Origin: Andrena cerasifolii
Taxonomy: Eukaryota; Arthropoda; Insecta; Hymenoptera; Andrenidae
Length of the DNA stretch: 64,000 nucleotides
NCBI RefSeq assembly: GCF_050908995.1
Contig: NC_135118.1
Location: 18,299,501 to 18,363,500 of the forward strand
Direction: 5' to 3'
Each line of letters starts with the position of its first letter. Position 1 is the stretch's first letter. Below are positions 48,446 to 60,262 of the stretch, in pieces. The position numbers were made by a program, and so were the translations under genes. The notes under the pieces are model-generated. The model did not search any database and had not been told where the DNA came from. It saw nothing but the letters and a program-made list of their open reading frames with translations.

Positions 48446-48673
48446 ATTTCTCGAGAAACTTATGTCTAGGAAAAATATTATAAATCTCATTTATTTTCGT
48501 AAATGAATGTATTACTAGTTAATTTCTCGAGAAACTTAAGTCTAGGAAAAATATTATAAATCTCATTTATTTTCGTAAATGAATGTATTACTAGTTAATT
48601 TCTCGAGAAACTTAAGTCTAGGAAAAATATTATAAATCTCATTTATTTTCGTAAATGAATGTATTACTAGTTA
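48446..48673. repeat. 76-bp tandem array, three copies
   Basis: Each unit begins ATTTCTCGAGAAACTTAAGT and ends GAATGTATTACTAGTTA; the three copies differ at only one or two bases. The TTTCTCGAGAAA palindrome at the unit start also occurs singly just upstream (48420-48460) and near 57575. Confidence 0.95.
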
Positions 48674-48723
48674 ATCGCGAACGTATAAGCACATCTACAA
48701 TAAATTTATAATACATCTTATTT

Positions 48724-49132
48724 GTTACGAGCCGAGGCTGAGGGCAATGAGAATGGCGGCTGCGAGGCCGAGGATTGTATTTGTTTATTAGGGTTTGTTA
48801 GTAGCGGAAAAAAACCGGGGTCTGGTATCCCCGGGAGCCGCTGTAAGGAGGTTGGATGTCGCGGACGACCCGGGGTCTGGTATTCCCGGGAGCCACTAGG
48901 AAAGGTAAGCTTCGCGGACGAACCGGGGTCTGGTATTCCCGGGAGCCATTAGGAAGGTGGATATCGTGGACGAACCGGGGTCTGGTATCCCCGGGAGCCA
49001 CTAGGAAAGGTAAGCTTCACGAACGAACCGGGGTCTGGTATCCCCGGGAGCCACTGGGAGGTTGGATATCGTGGACGAACCGGAGTCTGCTACCCCCGGG
49101 AGCCACTAGGAATGTTAGTTCAGCCTCGTAAC
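48724..49132. repeat. Minisatellite-bearing block with GTTACGAG...GCTGA inverted ends
   Basis: Six GC-rich units of 52-55 bp (48815-49115) start CCGGGGTCTGGTATCCCCGG and continue GAGCCACTAGGAAAGG. Two unit types alternate: one has 'taagcttcgcggacgaa', the other 'gtggatatcgtggacgaa'. The array is flanked by GTTACGAGCCGAGGCTGA at 48724 and the reverse of GTTACGAGGCTGA ending at 49132. Frames are open on both strands because the unit lacks stops; I do not read a protein in it. Confidence 0.8.
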
Positions 49133-51879
49133 TTAAAAATGTGATACACCTTGAGCGGTAAAGGCCTGCTTAAAAAGTAACTTCATTTAGGTTTATATGT
49201 AACGAAAAGATAGCTGTGCGATCCATAGCGTGTATTTTTGTCAATTTCCAAACAATTTCTTACAGGTTTGCCAATTATAACAAGTACTGATGACTCCGAG
49301 TCAATTACAACAAAAAAGTTTCACTTCATGGGATTCGAATACTACTCATAAGAGCTGGAGTTTCATTCTATACACTTCAAAAGATCTTGGGTTATAGAAG
49401 CCGGTTTCGAACCTCAGAAAAAAGTACCGAAAGAGTTCGAGAATGTACTTCTAAGTTCTTCGACGTTTGAAAGAATCGAATCTCGTAAAAGTAGTATTCG
49501 AACTCTGGAAGACAAAAATCTACATAGCTGAGAATTGCCAATATCGTACCACTTAAGATATTTTTCGTCGTATTTCGTATTTGGTACTAGATTGGACGCA
49601 AGGTAATATTGGATATTGTAGCTTGGTGTTTTAGGTACAGTTTTTAGTTAATAGGTTCGAATTTATAAATAGTCAGGGTTCGATTATACTTGCAAGTACC
49701 GCTGACGTTTTTCAAAGTTCTTATAGAGAGTTCAAAGCTTTCTCATCAAGGTTTGAATCTATTTGAAAGTACTGTTTTTTCCCGAAGTAATCGTGGACTG
49801 TTCGAAACTATACAGTCAGATTCGAACCTATTTCCAATATACTTGATCCCATCACTAATAACAACTTCTTAATCGCTCTTTGTTGTAACGCGTTCTACAG
49901 TGTGTCTAGTTTTCATTAAAAAGTCGAAATTGAAAAATTCGAAATTCAAAATCCCCGTATCTCACAGTTTGGTTTGTAGTTTACGTCGAGAAATTTGCGT
50001 CAAAACGGATCAAGAATCTATAAGAAAAACGAGTGAAAACTGACTACTTTTTAATATACTGTTTGAACAAATCGACGTATTACGAATCTGATTACGCGGC
50101 TGACTTTGTTATAAAAAAATACATAACTTTCGTCTAAAAGATTTTCCTCCATAGTGCATACTTTCCGAGTTATTGGGACAAACGTGTTTTTCATCCCCAA
50201 CTTTGAGGGCCAGTTTCACCCCCTAAATATGGATGATTGTGAATAAAAGAAATAGGTGTGAAATATTTGTTCTACTCTTGTATGTAATAAGTAGTGTAAT
50301 TCCTATAGTTACAAACTGGCTAATTACACGCATGCTTTGTTTTCCGAACTGTTCGATTATCCGAACAATTCGGATTTCCGAACCACTTCGGTCCGAAGCA
50401 GTTCCGATAATTGACGGTCTACTGTGCTTAAACCTAAACATGCGCTCGACCGCTTCCGCTCGGTCCCAAACGCTTATTATTTACACAAAACACACAAGGC
50501 ATGCAGGAATCTTTCGCTCCAACACATCCAGCATCGTTTAATACCGAACATCTGTACACTGGCTCGACCAAACCTAGTTGATGCCACATCTCCGACCACG
50601 CGGACTCTCGGTCGATTCGCCATGTAATTTGGCTCGCGGACGAGCCGTGAAAAGAGCCAAACGTTTAGCTGCAAATCTGTATCCAGGCTTTCCTAACGAA
50701 TCACCCTCTTCACTTGAGCCTACTCGCCCCCGAGTCGCTTTCACGCCCTCGTGAGGATTGCTGTTTTAACGTCGCTCGGTCTAGGGTACCGGTTTAAAAG
50801 ATACGGTTACGGTCCACGGATTATTTTATCCGACGCTGAGGGGCCCATTTAAGCCGAGCAGACGGATATAAAACCAACGATTCACTTTTTAAGCCGCCTA
50901 ATCCCGTTCCATTGGAACGAGAGGATGACTCGAGCGTTCGTTACGCGCGTTCCCACCCCGCGAGTCTACGATTTTATCAATGTTCTGTAACAGGGTCTCG
51001 GTTTCTCTGGGTTAACAATAGCCTAGGGAAGCTCACCAAGCCGCGTGGTACGAAATTCTGCACGGTGTTCCCCGTGGATTCCAGTTTCATTGATAATTTC
51101 CACAACCCTCTATGCTCCTATATTTACGTATCTTTCCAAATCTTGTGACCGAACCACTCTGAATTCAAGTAAAGTAAATGGCCCCGTTATCGACCATCCT
51201 TTTATTAGCCACTTAGCTTCATTTGTCCGCTGTAAGTAATAAACAGATAAGCTTATTCGACGGAATACTCGACTATTAGAATTGAATGTATAATACTGTA
51301 TTGATTAACCTATTTGTGATTTTATTAACATGGATTTCGTTAATGGTTTCAACGAATGCGAGATTGCGGCGTTATTATTCTATGGCAATGGTAACAGACG
51401 TCGAACAAAGGAAAATATTGTGTACAATGTAGAATGGAACCTACCTATTCGCAAGATTTGAATTATGAACGCACAGCTTTTTTATCTGGGACGCCGTTAC
51501 TACCTAAAGAGTGAACAGGTTGCATTTGAGAAGAGTTATAGAATTGAGCGCGGGGGACAAACTGTTCCCGTTTTACTTTCAACAATTCTCATTTTTAGTG
51601 GTATTATTATGGAGCGACTGGTTTGCAGTTTTTATTGTGGAAAGTTTATTGTGAGAAGTGGATCATTAACGAGCTGCTGCTTCCATGATATATTTTAATC
51701 AATACCAACGTGCATAGTATAGTACATTATTATTCTCTCTAATACTTTTTGCTGTGTTAACCACAGTTGTTAAAGTATTAGATAAATCATTTATGAAATG
51801 TTTTAAATATAATGGTTTCAATTTTCTTTTCTACTGCAGATGTTTCATTCTTATAACTGAAATATGAACTCGTGCAATC
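49133..51879. other. No recognised gene
   Basis: A GC-balanced patch at about 50340-51060 has overlapping frames of 60-100 codons on both strands without domains. Short blocks near 50150-50225 ('ccagtttcaccccctaaa') resemble the repeat family at 44.7-45.3 kb. Confidence 0.4.
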
Positions 51880-52599
51880 TTAAGGGGGGCCCCACTCTGA
51901 AGCCATTAAGAAAAGACAAAGTTAGGGATTTTTTTGTTCGCATAAATAAAAATATAGAGCTTGGACTTTGGTATATAGTTTTAAAGCTATCTTTATTTTG
52001 CTAGAAAATCATTTTTTTTGTTAAAAAATTGTACAAAATGGCCGCGAATAAAATGATGTCCCGGAGTACTGCAAAAAACTGGCCCATACTCCCGGGAATG
52101 ACTGGGTCATCTGAGAAGGAAATACAAAAGAGATATACCTACAAACTGGAATATGTTATCATCCACTTAGCGCAGCGCAGGATTTTCTGAAAATTCAAAT
52201 TATTTTAAAAATTACAGCAGTTTGAAGAATTGACTTTAATTTTTCACATACAAATTTGCACACAAATGCTTGTGAAACATTGAATAATTGAAATATAAAA
52301 AAAAATCGTACGCTCCATGGAAGATAATATATTCCATTATATATATATATATATATTTTTTTTGCATTTCATCGCAGTTGACCCAGTTATTCTCGCGAGT
52401 GTGGGCCAGTTTTGCAGTGCTTCGGGCTACCATTTCGTTCGCGGACATTTCGTAAAATTTTTAAGAAAACATTCTATCGAAATAAAGATTGCTTTAAAAC
52501 TGTATTAAAAAAATCCAAGCTCTATATTTTTATTTAGACGAACGAAAAATCCCCAACTTTGTCTTCTGTTAGTGGCCTCAGGGTGGGATCCCCTCTTAA
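51880..52599. mobile_element. TTAA-flanked palindromic MITE, copy E
   Basis: TTAA is followed by GGGGGGCCCCACTCTGAAGCC on the left, and on the reversed right end by GAGGGGATCCCACCCTGAGG. The arms continue for over 100 nt, with 'aaaaatatagagcttgga' on the left mirrored by 'tccaagctctatattttt' on the right. No transposase frame is present. Confidence 0.75.
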
Positions 52600-53926
52600 A
52601 CTCCTTATATTATTGCAATCAATAGAGTTCTAGGATTACTCGGCTTAACGTGTCTCGCTATATTATTGTCTCGGTTGAGGTTTGCGTTTATGAATATGCT
52701 TTGTAGCAGTCCTACTGCAGCCAGTGCTGGCTAAGTAGGGGAGACCGGGGCTAAAAGTTCCGGGGGTAAGTTGTTCCGACGGCTCTATCTTCAAAATAAA
52801 AAGAGCGTTGTACTTTAAATTATTTTTTCCGTGTGAGTTGATCACGCCACTCTGTCGCCCACTTTAATAGCGTCCGCGACAGCGAATTGTGTGGTTGTAA
52901 GCAAGGACCTATTAGTCGCGTACCAGATAAGTAAAAATTTGTCTATCATTACTTTTTGGTCTATTTCAATTATTTAACGTCGATATTATAGATTGAATCG
53001 TTCTTATGGATCAAATGACATTTAAGAACATGGTGTAATAGTGTTTATCGTTTGAATACATGTATAAGCAGAATAGTCTTTGAAATTGCTACATTTGTCG
53101 GTAGGGGCTAGTTGTTACCGTGACTTGGGGCACGTTGTACTGTAAAAACTTGCCCCGCCGCAAATAGGTCTGTGAAGATAGCACCCCCAAATTCGATTTT
53201 TTAAAAAAACTCAACGGCATTCGTTTGTTCATCGTATGCCCATGTTTGCTCATAAAAAAATTTCGTTTGCCCACCCTTCAAAAAAAAATTATGGCAAAAA
53301 AAAATTTGCATCAGCACCCCCATGAAAACATTTTAATGATTTGTCGGTGGGAAATGATTGTCCTTCGTTTGCCCACGTTCGCCCATAAAAAATTTTTTTT
53401 TGCCCACCCTCCAAAAAAAGTTATGAACAAAATAAAAAATTTGTCTTCATCACCCATCATGAATGCATTTCAATTTTTTAAAAGAAGGATACGAATATAC
53501 CCGACCTGGCCACGTTTGCCCACTCTCAGATTTCATTTGCCCACCCTCCAGAATTTAAATAAAAAATAAAAACCTCGAAAAGAAGGGTACAGGTGAAGCG
53601 ATCGCGTTAAAGTTCGATTTTTCTAGAAAATATTATCAAAATCGGTCTTTCAACGACGCAGTCCGTTAGTTTAGATGTAGAAGAGATTTGCCCATGCATT
53701 AATTTCGTATGTCCACCCTCCAGAATCGAATTATTAATAAAGATAGCCAAGAAGTGCGGTACCCGTTGAAGCGATCGCGTTAAAGTTCGATTTTTCTGGA
53801 AAATATTATCGAAATCGTTCTTTCAACGATGCAGTTCATTAGTTTAGATGTAGAAGAGATTTGCCCATGCATTAATTTCGTATGCCCACCCTCCAGAATC
53901 GAATTATTAATAAAGATAGCCAAGAA

Positions 53927-54093
53927 GTGCGTCGTTGGAAAGAATTCGAGACTATCGCAGACATTTGTTTACGTTTCGGCAGTGGCACTCGGCGCTGCTA
54001 CCCTTTAGGGTATCAACGCTGCGTGTCGTCATCGAACGTGCCGAAACGTAAACAGATGTCTGCGATACCCTCGAATTCCTTCCAACGACGCAC
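53927..54093. repeat. Nested inverted repeat with perfect GTGCGTCGTTGGAA ends
   Basis: GTGCGTCGTTGGAA at 53927-53940 is repeated exactly in reverse complement at 54080-54093. The arms match for about 55 nt (for example 'tatcgcagacat', 'tgtttacgtttcggca'), with a loop near 53990-54035. It lies in the centre of the larger element. Confidence 0.75.
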
Positions 54094-54256
54094 GAAAGTC
54101 AGTCGGTCTACAGAGTTCGGACGCAACTCTTGCGAGACCGTGCATTCATTTACGGTTCGTGAAGTAACTGTGAGATTATATTATTTTCCGTTGTGCGATA
54201 TCATTGCGGTAATTAGTGAAAAATGACTAGAAAACCACTCTGGTGTTATTCTGCAC

Positions 54257-54389
54257 ATGCTGCAGATGTGTGAAAAGTGTGAAGTGTTCGATGAGCGATA
54301 CAAATTTAAGTGTCGTTCCAATAAAGTGAGAAAGAAGTGTGTGCAACATTTTTTGGATAACATGTCACCAAACACCTTCAACCTTTACG
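54257..54389 (+). CDS. Possible captured exon fragment inside the palindromic element
   Basis: An ATG opens a frame of 44 codons, starting MLQMCEKCEVFDERYKF, with CEKC and a further Cys pattern (C-x2-C, then Cys 14 and 24 residues on), ending at a textbook donor TACG|GTAAGT. I do not recognise the family; the cysteine spacing could suit a small zinc-binding fold, but that is speculation. It sits in the only part of the element that is not mirrored. It may equally be a chance frame. Confidence 0.25.
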
Positions 54390-55574
54390 GTAAGTACAAT
54401 TGATTTTGATAATTCATTCGGGAAAAAACGAACGGAAAGGTATTCGGTTCAACGGGTACCGCACTTCTTGGCTATCTTTATTAATAATTCGATTCTGGAG
54501 GGTGGGCATACGAAATTAATGGATGGACAAATCTCTTCTACATCTGGACAAACGATATGCATCGTTGAAAGAACGATTTTGATAATATTTTCCAGAAAAA
54601 TCGAACTTTAACGCGATCGCTTTAACGGGTACCGCACTTCTTGGCTATCTTCATTAATAATTCGATTCTGAGGGTGGGCATACGAAATTAATGCATGGGC
54701 AAATCTCTTCTACATCTAAACTAACGAACTGCACCGTTGAAAGAAAGATTTTGATAATATTTTCGAGAATAATCGAACTTTAACGCGATCGCTTCATCTA
54801 TACCCATGTTTTCGCGGTTTTTATTTTTTATTTAAATTCTGGAGGGGGGTCAAATGAAATCTGAGAGTGGGCAAACGTGACCAAGTCGGGTACATTCGTA
54901 TCCTTCTATTAAAAAATTGAAATGCATTCATGATGGGTGATGAAGACAAATTTTTTATTTTATTCATAACTTTTTTTTGGAGGGTGGGCAAAAAAAAATT
55001 TTTTATGGGCAAACGATGGACAAACGAATGCCGTTGAGTTTTTCCAAAAATTCGAATTTGGGGGTGCTATCGTCACAGACCTACCGCAAATGTATAAATT
55101 GTTTCCGCTGTGCTTTAAGATGCGAACATATGAATGAAAGGCGGAAAGGGACACGACTTCGATCGAAGTTATGCGTAAAGATAAATAAAAACTGTTGCTT
55201 TTGGTTTTCTTTTAAAGATATTACATTTTTGTTGGTCCGAACCTTCATAAATAACCATTATTAATAAAATTCTGCTTTATTTCATTAGAAAATGAAATAT
55301 TTCATTAAAAGGCAATTCTTATATCATAGTAACAACTTACCCCAATGCGATAACAACTTGCCCCATATAGGGGTAAGAAGTTCCGCTTCGATCAGCCACA
55401 AATAAATTACTTTCTATGGGAAACCTATTACAATATATTAAACACAAGCTTAAAATCAGAAGATATAATAAATTTAACAAGAAATTAGTCCATAGTGAAG
55501 AGAATAACTACATTATTTTCCAGTCATTTTTATGGTTTATCGAAATCGGAACTTTTAGCCCCGGCCTCCCCTAC

Positions 55575-57440
55575 ACTCATTATATCTTACTTGTTATCTT
55601 GTTAAGCAGAAATGTGTATTCGGCAGAATAGACGACACATTCAACGACATCCCGGTTTATTATGTATTCTTGATTAGCCAGTAGGATAAACACAACCGAG
55701 ACAGGGATTTACAGCGTGATACGTTAAGTCGAGACGTATCTATATAGTCAAGTGCACGCGCACCTGGCGAAATTTAAAGTCAGTTTTCTCGAAAACCAAG
55801 CCTCCTATGAGAAAATTCCATGTTTTCGACTTATTTTTTCCCGCAGAATCACCCCCTTCCCGGTTCTACCACCAGTTATCGAGTACTCTGTATATATACA
55901 TAGCGCCTTATGCATTTACAAGAAGAAGACACCGCGAGGCGTGTTTCGTGGCCGAATTAGTTACAGGTCACGTCGCCATAAATGCTACGGAAAGCTTGGA
56001 GGATCGAGGATAGTATAACCGAGTCACGAATCGATTCGGTGCAACAGGCGGAAGGGAATAATATCCGTTTCGGTCAGGCTGGCCATATTGCCTCGAAACG
56101 TTACATCTCCCACCCCCCGGTAAAACGATGTGCCCGAAGTAACAATGGAAAGTCGTCTGGTTGAATTTTGGCGCCACGATATTATGGCTCTGCATTCTGG
56201 CTTAACCATCGCTTAACGGATGCAGGGTCCATTTTGACCCAGTCCTTACTTATCCTTATGAAAGTGGTGTAAATGTATTCTTTGTTTCGAGATATTTAAA
56301 AAATATTTTTCCATTATTCAACATGTTTCTCAACAGATATGCTCTTCTAATATCAAACTTATCTATCATTGTAGAATTTTATGAGTAACTTGTACGCAAA
56401 TGTTAGTTTTTAAACCTTTGAATGTCCCCCAAATTCCAAAAGTGTTGAAACGCATTTTTTTCGGTCTACGCAACTTAATAAATTTCAAAAATTTTTTGAA
56501 CAAAAGCAATTTTTATTTTCAAATACTGTGCCACTAACAACTTCACCATTTTTGGCAATGTATTCTTTACTACTATTTCTCCTAAGTTTCCCGATATTTT
56601 TAGAATAATTAAGTATATTTCGCGTTGTCTTTCTTTTTTCTTCTCTTGCCCCACATTTAAGGTTAATACATAATACAAAAATATGTAGCTATTTCCTTTC
56701 TCACAAATTAGGGGAGGTATACAGAATGTACTCGTGAAATTTGCAATAACTTTTTGTTATTACTCTGCACGATTACATCCATTGCATGCTTATTGAAATT
56801 GTTAAACTTTTTTTTCTTAAGCTTGACAAGAATTTAATATCGCTGGGACTCACGGAAGAATTATTAACTGAACGTCCACTAACGCGAGCGACAATAAAAA
56901 AATGCAGAAGCGTCATACTTTTAGTTTTTCAAAGCGAGGAATTCTCGTTTTACTTACCGGGTGCTCGATGGAGAACGTTTAAATTAAACCTGTCCGTTGG
57001 TGATGGGATCAAGTATATTGCGAGCAATATCGATAGTTGATGGGACCTGTTCGAATCCTCTATGAGTATCAAACACCGTGCATTCATATCACGCTTTTAA
57101 CGCCATTACACGTTATAACACTTCTAGGATGGCTGACGTCTATTATGCCACGAACTTTCTGTTAAATCAAAATGATCTCATACTATTAAATCCTATTAAA
57201 ACCTTAATTCCATTAAATTTTACACTCAAATTTTACTTTATTAATGTTTCGACTTACCTTCGCACGAAAATCTACTTCATCTGCAAATTCTTAATCGAGT
57301 ACATGTGTATTCGACACTTTTTTTTTGTAAATTAAATTTCACACGATAGAACTTTCCTCTATATTTCCGATTCATTCTTATAGGAAGAATCGACAATTTT
57401 TCGATTTCACCACGAATTTATTCTCAACCTCGTACTTCCG
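55575..57440. other. No recognised gene
   Basis: The patch at about 55850-56200 is GC-balanced and includes TTCGGTGCAACAGGCGGAA at 56035-56053, which recurs at 58706-58724. The remainder is AT-rich and shows nothing recognisable. Confidence 0.4.
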
Positions 57441-57714
57441 TTAAGGGGTATTGTAGTGTAAGATGCGATTTCTCTTATACAATCTTTTGGTATTTTTTTA
57501 TAAAGCATCTATACAACCTTTTCCACCACAATTTGGTTCATATTAGTGTTCCTGATTTCTCTATATTTTTTGTTTCTCGAGAAATCGGAAATGAGATCAT
57601 ATTTTTTTAGAATTCTCGAGAATTCACGAGAAATTGAAGAAAATATTGCAAAAATTATATTTTTGGAATAATGTTGATAATATTTAACAAAAACACAAGA
57701 AAACTTTAACTAAA

Positions 57715-57779
<65 letters not shown>

Positions 57780-58034
57780 ATTTATCTGAAAAACAATTTT
57801 TTGGACCGTGTATACGTTCAAACTAGGCAAAAAAATTTGAAATTTCGTTTCCTGCGCAACATCTTGATAAAACAGTATCATAATGGATGAGAAAAAATTT
57901 GAGTCCCTGAATCAAAAACTAGAAACTGCAAGCGTCAAAATGCTTTTTTAAAATATTTTTTGCAATCATTTTCCGCGGAGATCCAACCATTTGAAAATGA
58001 CCAAAATGTTCGGAGAATTATAGTGTTCCTTTAA
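57441..58034. mobile_element. Candidate TTAA-flanked MITE containing a microsatellite
   Basis: The left end is TTAAGGGGTATTGTAGTG; the reversed right end is TTAAAGGAACACTATAATTC. The similarity is partial, so this is a weaker case than the other TTAA elements. Confidence 0.4.
57718..57779. repeat. (TA)n(GA)n microsatellite
   Basis: About 19 TA dinucleotides run directly into about 10 GA dinucleotides. Confidence 0.97.
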
Positions 58035-58069
58035 CTTTGACCAGCATTTTATATTCTAGATATCCCCAA

Positions 58070-58260
58070 CAGAGATGGGTAAAACTTTTATTCAAACAAA
58101 AATTTCCAATAACGAATAAAAGTTAAAAAAACTTATTCGTCATGTGCCGAATAAAGTTGACCCGGGTTAACTTTATTAATCGAATAAATTCTCGTCTAAT
58201 AAGAAAGTTATTTTTTTTCGCCAGATAATCCAAACTTAAAGTAACTTTCACTCGGTCCCT
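58070..58260. mobile_element. hAT-type MITE, left end CAGAGATGGG
   Basis: CAGAGATGGGTAAAACTT matches the right end (reversed) of the intronic hAT MITE at 22470-22627, and both carry 'aacttttatt' with 'aataaaagtta' blocks. The right border could not be fixed; the end coordinate is approximate. Confidence 0.4.
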
Positions 58261-59589
58261 CATTTAAACAATTTTTTTCACTGGTTCTGATCCCCAGCCA
58301 CAGAAGTCATCGAATTTATCTCCAACAGACCCAGTGTTTACTAAATTAAAACACCCCATCGAACATTCTACGTCCACGTCACAGATTTCGAGTCCAGTCG
58401 AGCGATACCAAGTGCCTATTTCGCGAACACACAGAGCATGCTCGTCGGGGCACTACCCCGTCCTAACCGAAATGAACCTCAGGTATTAAATCGATCGATA
58501 TTCGAGAGCACATACCGAGTGTTTGGCTCTATCGCCGCTGTTAGCTGAAAAGGTAAACGCGGGGGCGCGTCCATTGTTTAGCCGTGGACGATCCGACGCA
58601 AACAATCCAGCCGTGCCGTTTATTAGCAAATTAACGGTGGCCAACGGTCACGAAGAGTCCACCGAACACCTCTGCTAGGTGCACCGTGCCCGGTGCGAGG
58701 ATCGTTTCGGTGCAACAGGCGGAAATAAGTAACGCGGGTCGCGGGCGTGGACGGTCAGCCGCGCGGCTAGGACTTCCTTGGAGGGCGGCGTGTGAACCCC
58801 GTGCACGTCGCGCGCGGAGCGAAATTGGTCCCTTCGGGGGCAGAGGAAAATCAATGCTCCGTCTGGTTCGTTTCTGCGAAAGGGACGAAAGCGCGGACGA
58901 AAATGGAAAGTCGAGGGAAGGGAAGAACAGGTAGGAGCGCAGGTTCGATGGAAATAACGCAGCCTGGCAGGTGGATAGATTACCTGTCGCTCGTGCGCGC
59001 TTATCGTTTCCGAATAAAGTGACGTTTTATTGATTCATACACCGACGTCGATCGAGTTTAAAGTTTCATGTATCAGCGGAGCCGACTCTGGGTTGCATTC
59101 GCGAGCATGTACACGCAGGGGGTGGTTCCGAAGATACCATAGTTCAGGGAATGGAAAAGGGTGGCAGACACGCCAGTCAATTTATTTCTGTAGCGCACCC
59201 GCTTGATTCTTTTCGCGGTGTTCGTTTTGCGGACGGACAGCGGTGGCGGGAAATTTATACGTTCCCAGATTATTGTGCTGGACGAAGGTTTTGTAGAGCT
59301 TTTTCTTTCAGCGTTGCTCGGGCTGCAATTTGTCGTGATGGGGGGTTTCGTATGCAGGAAGTGGGAGACAATTGGGCTCGGGCGTTTGGAACTTTGAGGA
59401 AACTTTGCGCGTTTGCCGGGCTGGAGGAGGGGATCTGTGATTTGGGGGTGGTTGTTTGAACGTACATCGGTGGAATTCTCTCTTCGGAATTAACTGTTTG
59501 TAGGGAATTTGGCTTTTGTGAAAATGATTTATAGGCAGTGAAATGTGTTATAATTTTGGTCGGTTCTCTGGGCGAAGAAGTTTGGAACG
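58261..59589. other. GC-rich patch without a supported gene
   Basis: The block at about 58540-59460 is GC- and CpG-rich with frames of 60-100 codons on the + strand, several arginine-rich. None carries a known domain or a matched pair of splice sites. It may be another promoter or a regulatory region. It contains TTCGGTGCAACAGGCGGAA at 58706-58724. Confidence 0.35.
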
Positions 59590-60262
59590 TAAAGCTGGGA
59601 ATCCACCTGGAAGTTAAGGGGTTTCGCCACCCTGAGGCGCTCGAAACAGCACTAAACTAGACGAATTTTTTTTACCGATACTAGGAGGTTGAAAATCATT
59701 TATTTTCTTCTTATGTGTAGAATATGTATTAGCGCATATATTGGATAAACACTGTGCAAAAATATTATAAAATGATGAACAATTGATGAGCAAAAATCAC
59801 TGATGAACAATTAACCTGTCAATTACCATGCAATTTTTTTTAATTATACGCACATTTCGTGCGTTTTACTTTAAGTATGTATTATATTTATGTAACTCAT
59901 AGGAATATAATGCAGAAATTTAGAGGACAGTTTAATTATGAATCGTTTTTGTTTAAAGTGGTATAGACTTCTACCATTTTTTCTTGATTTGAGACATTTA
60001 ATATTTTCCATCAGTCTGTAAGGGAACCTAGCTTTAGCTGATTTTTTCCAGCATTAAACTTGCACTACTTGGAAAAGTACTACTATCGAGAAATAGTAGA
60101 ATTTTAATAGGCTCTTTAATAGGCTGTTTTTTTATAAACATAGCATGGCACAGCTTAGCTTAGCTTCTGGTGGAAACGATTCCATATGAATGTATTAAAA
60201 TTAATTTTTTAAAACGTAACATAGCATAGCATCACTTAGCTTAGCTTCCAGGTGGGGGTTGC
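59590..60262. repeat. Candidate inverted-repeat element, CCACCTGGAAG ends
   Basis: On the left is GGGAATCCACCTGGAAGTTAAG; the reversed right end reads GGCAACCCCCACCTGGAAGC followed by TAAG. Near the right end, 'agcatagcatcacttagct' is a variant of 'agcatggcacagcttagct' 70 nt earlier. No target duplication was found. Confidence 0.4.

Larger units (their letters stand above)
52735..55574. mobile_element. 2.8-kb near-palindromic transposon-like element
   Basis: The ends are GTAGGGGAGACCGGGGCTAA on the left and, reversed, GTAGGGGAGGCCGGGGCTAA on the right, continuing AAGTTCC in both. The arms carry the same ordered blocks in mirror order: the GCCCACCCTCCA box with its poly-A context, 'aaaatttgtcttcatcaccc', and a subunit 'aaagatagccaagaagtgcg' that is tandemly doubled in each arm. 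The middle (53927-54455) is not palindromic as a whole and holds a smaller inverted repeat and a possible exon. No transposase is recognised. The class is unknown. Confidence 0.7.

Noticed and set aside
48722..49131. Repeat protein encoded by the 76- and 91-codon frames in the minisatellite
   Set aside because: The frames are open only because the GC-rich unit lacks stop codons; unit lengths of 52, 53 and 55 bp shift the reading frame between copies, and the opposite strand is open as well.
53225..54226. Two 114-codon frames within the palindromic element
   Set aside because: They follow the mirrored repeat blocks (for example the GCCCACCCTCCA box gives repeated 'PTLQ'), and the mirror copies are also open; there is no sign of a transposase.
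52739..55570. Retroviral or LTR structure for the 2.8-kb element
   Set aside because: The ends are inverted, not direct, repeats, and there is no reverse transcriptase, integrase or primer-binding site visible.
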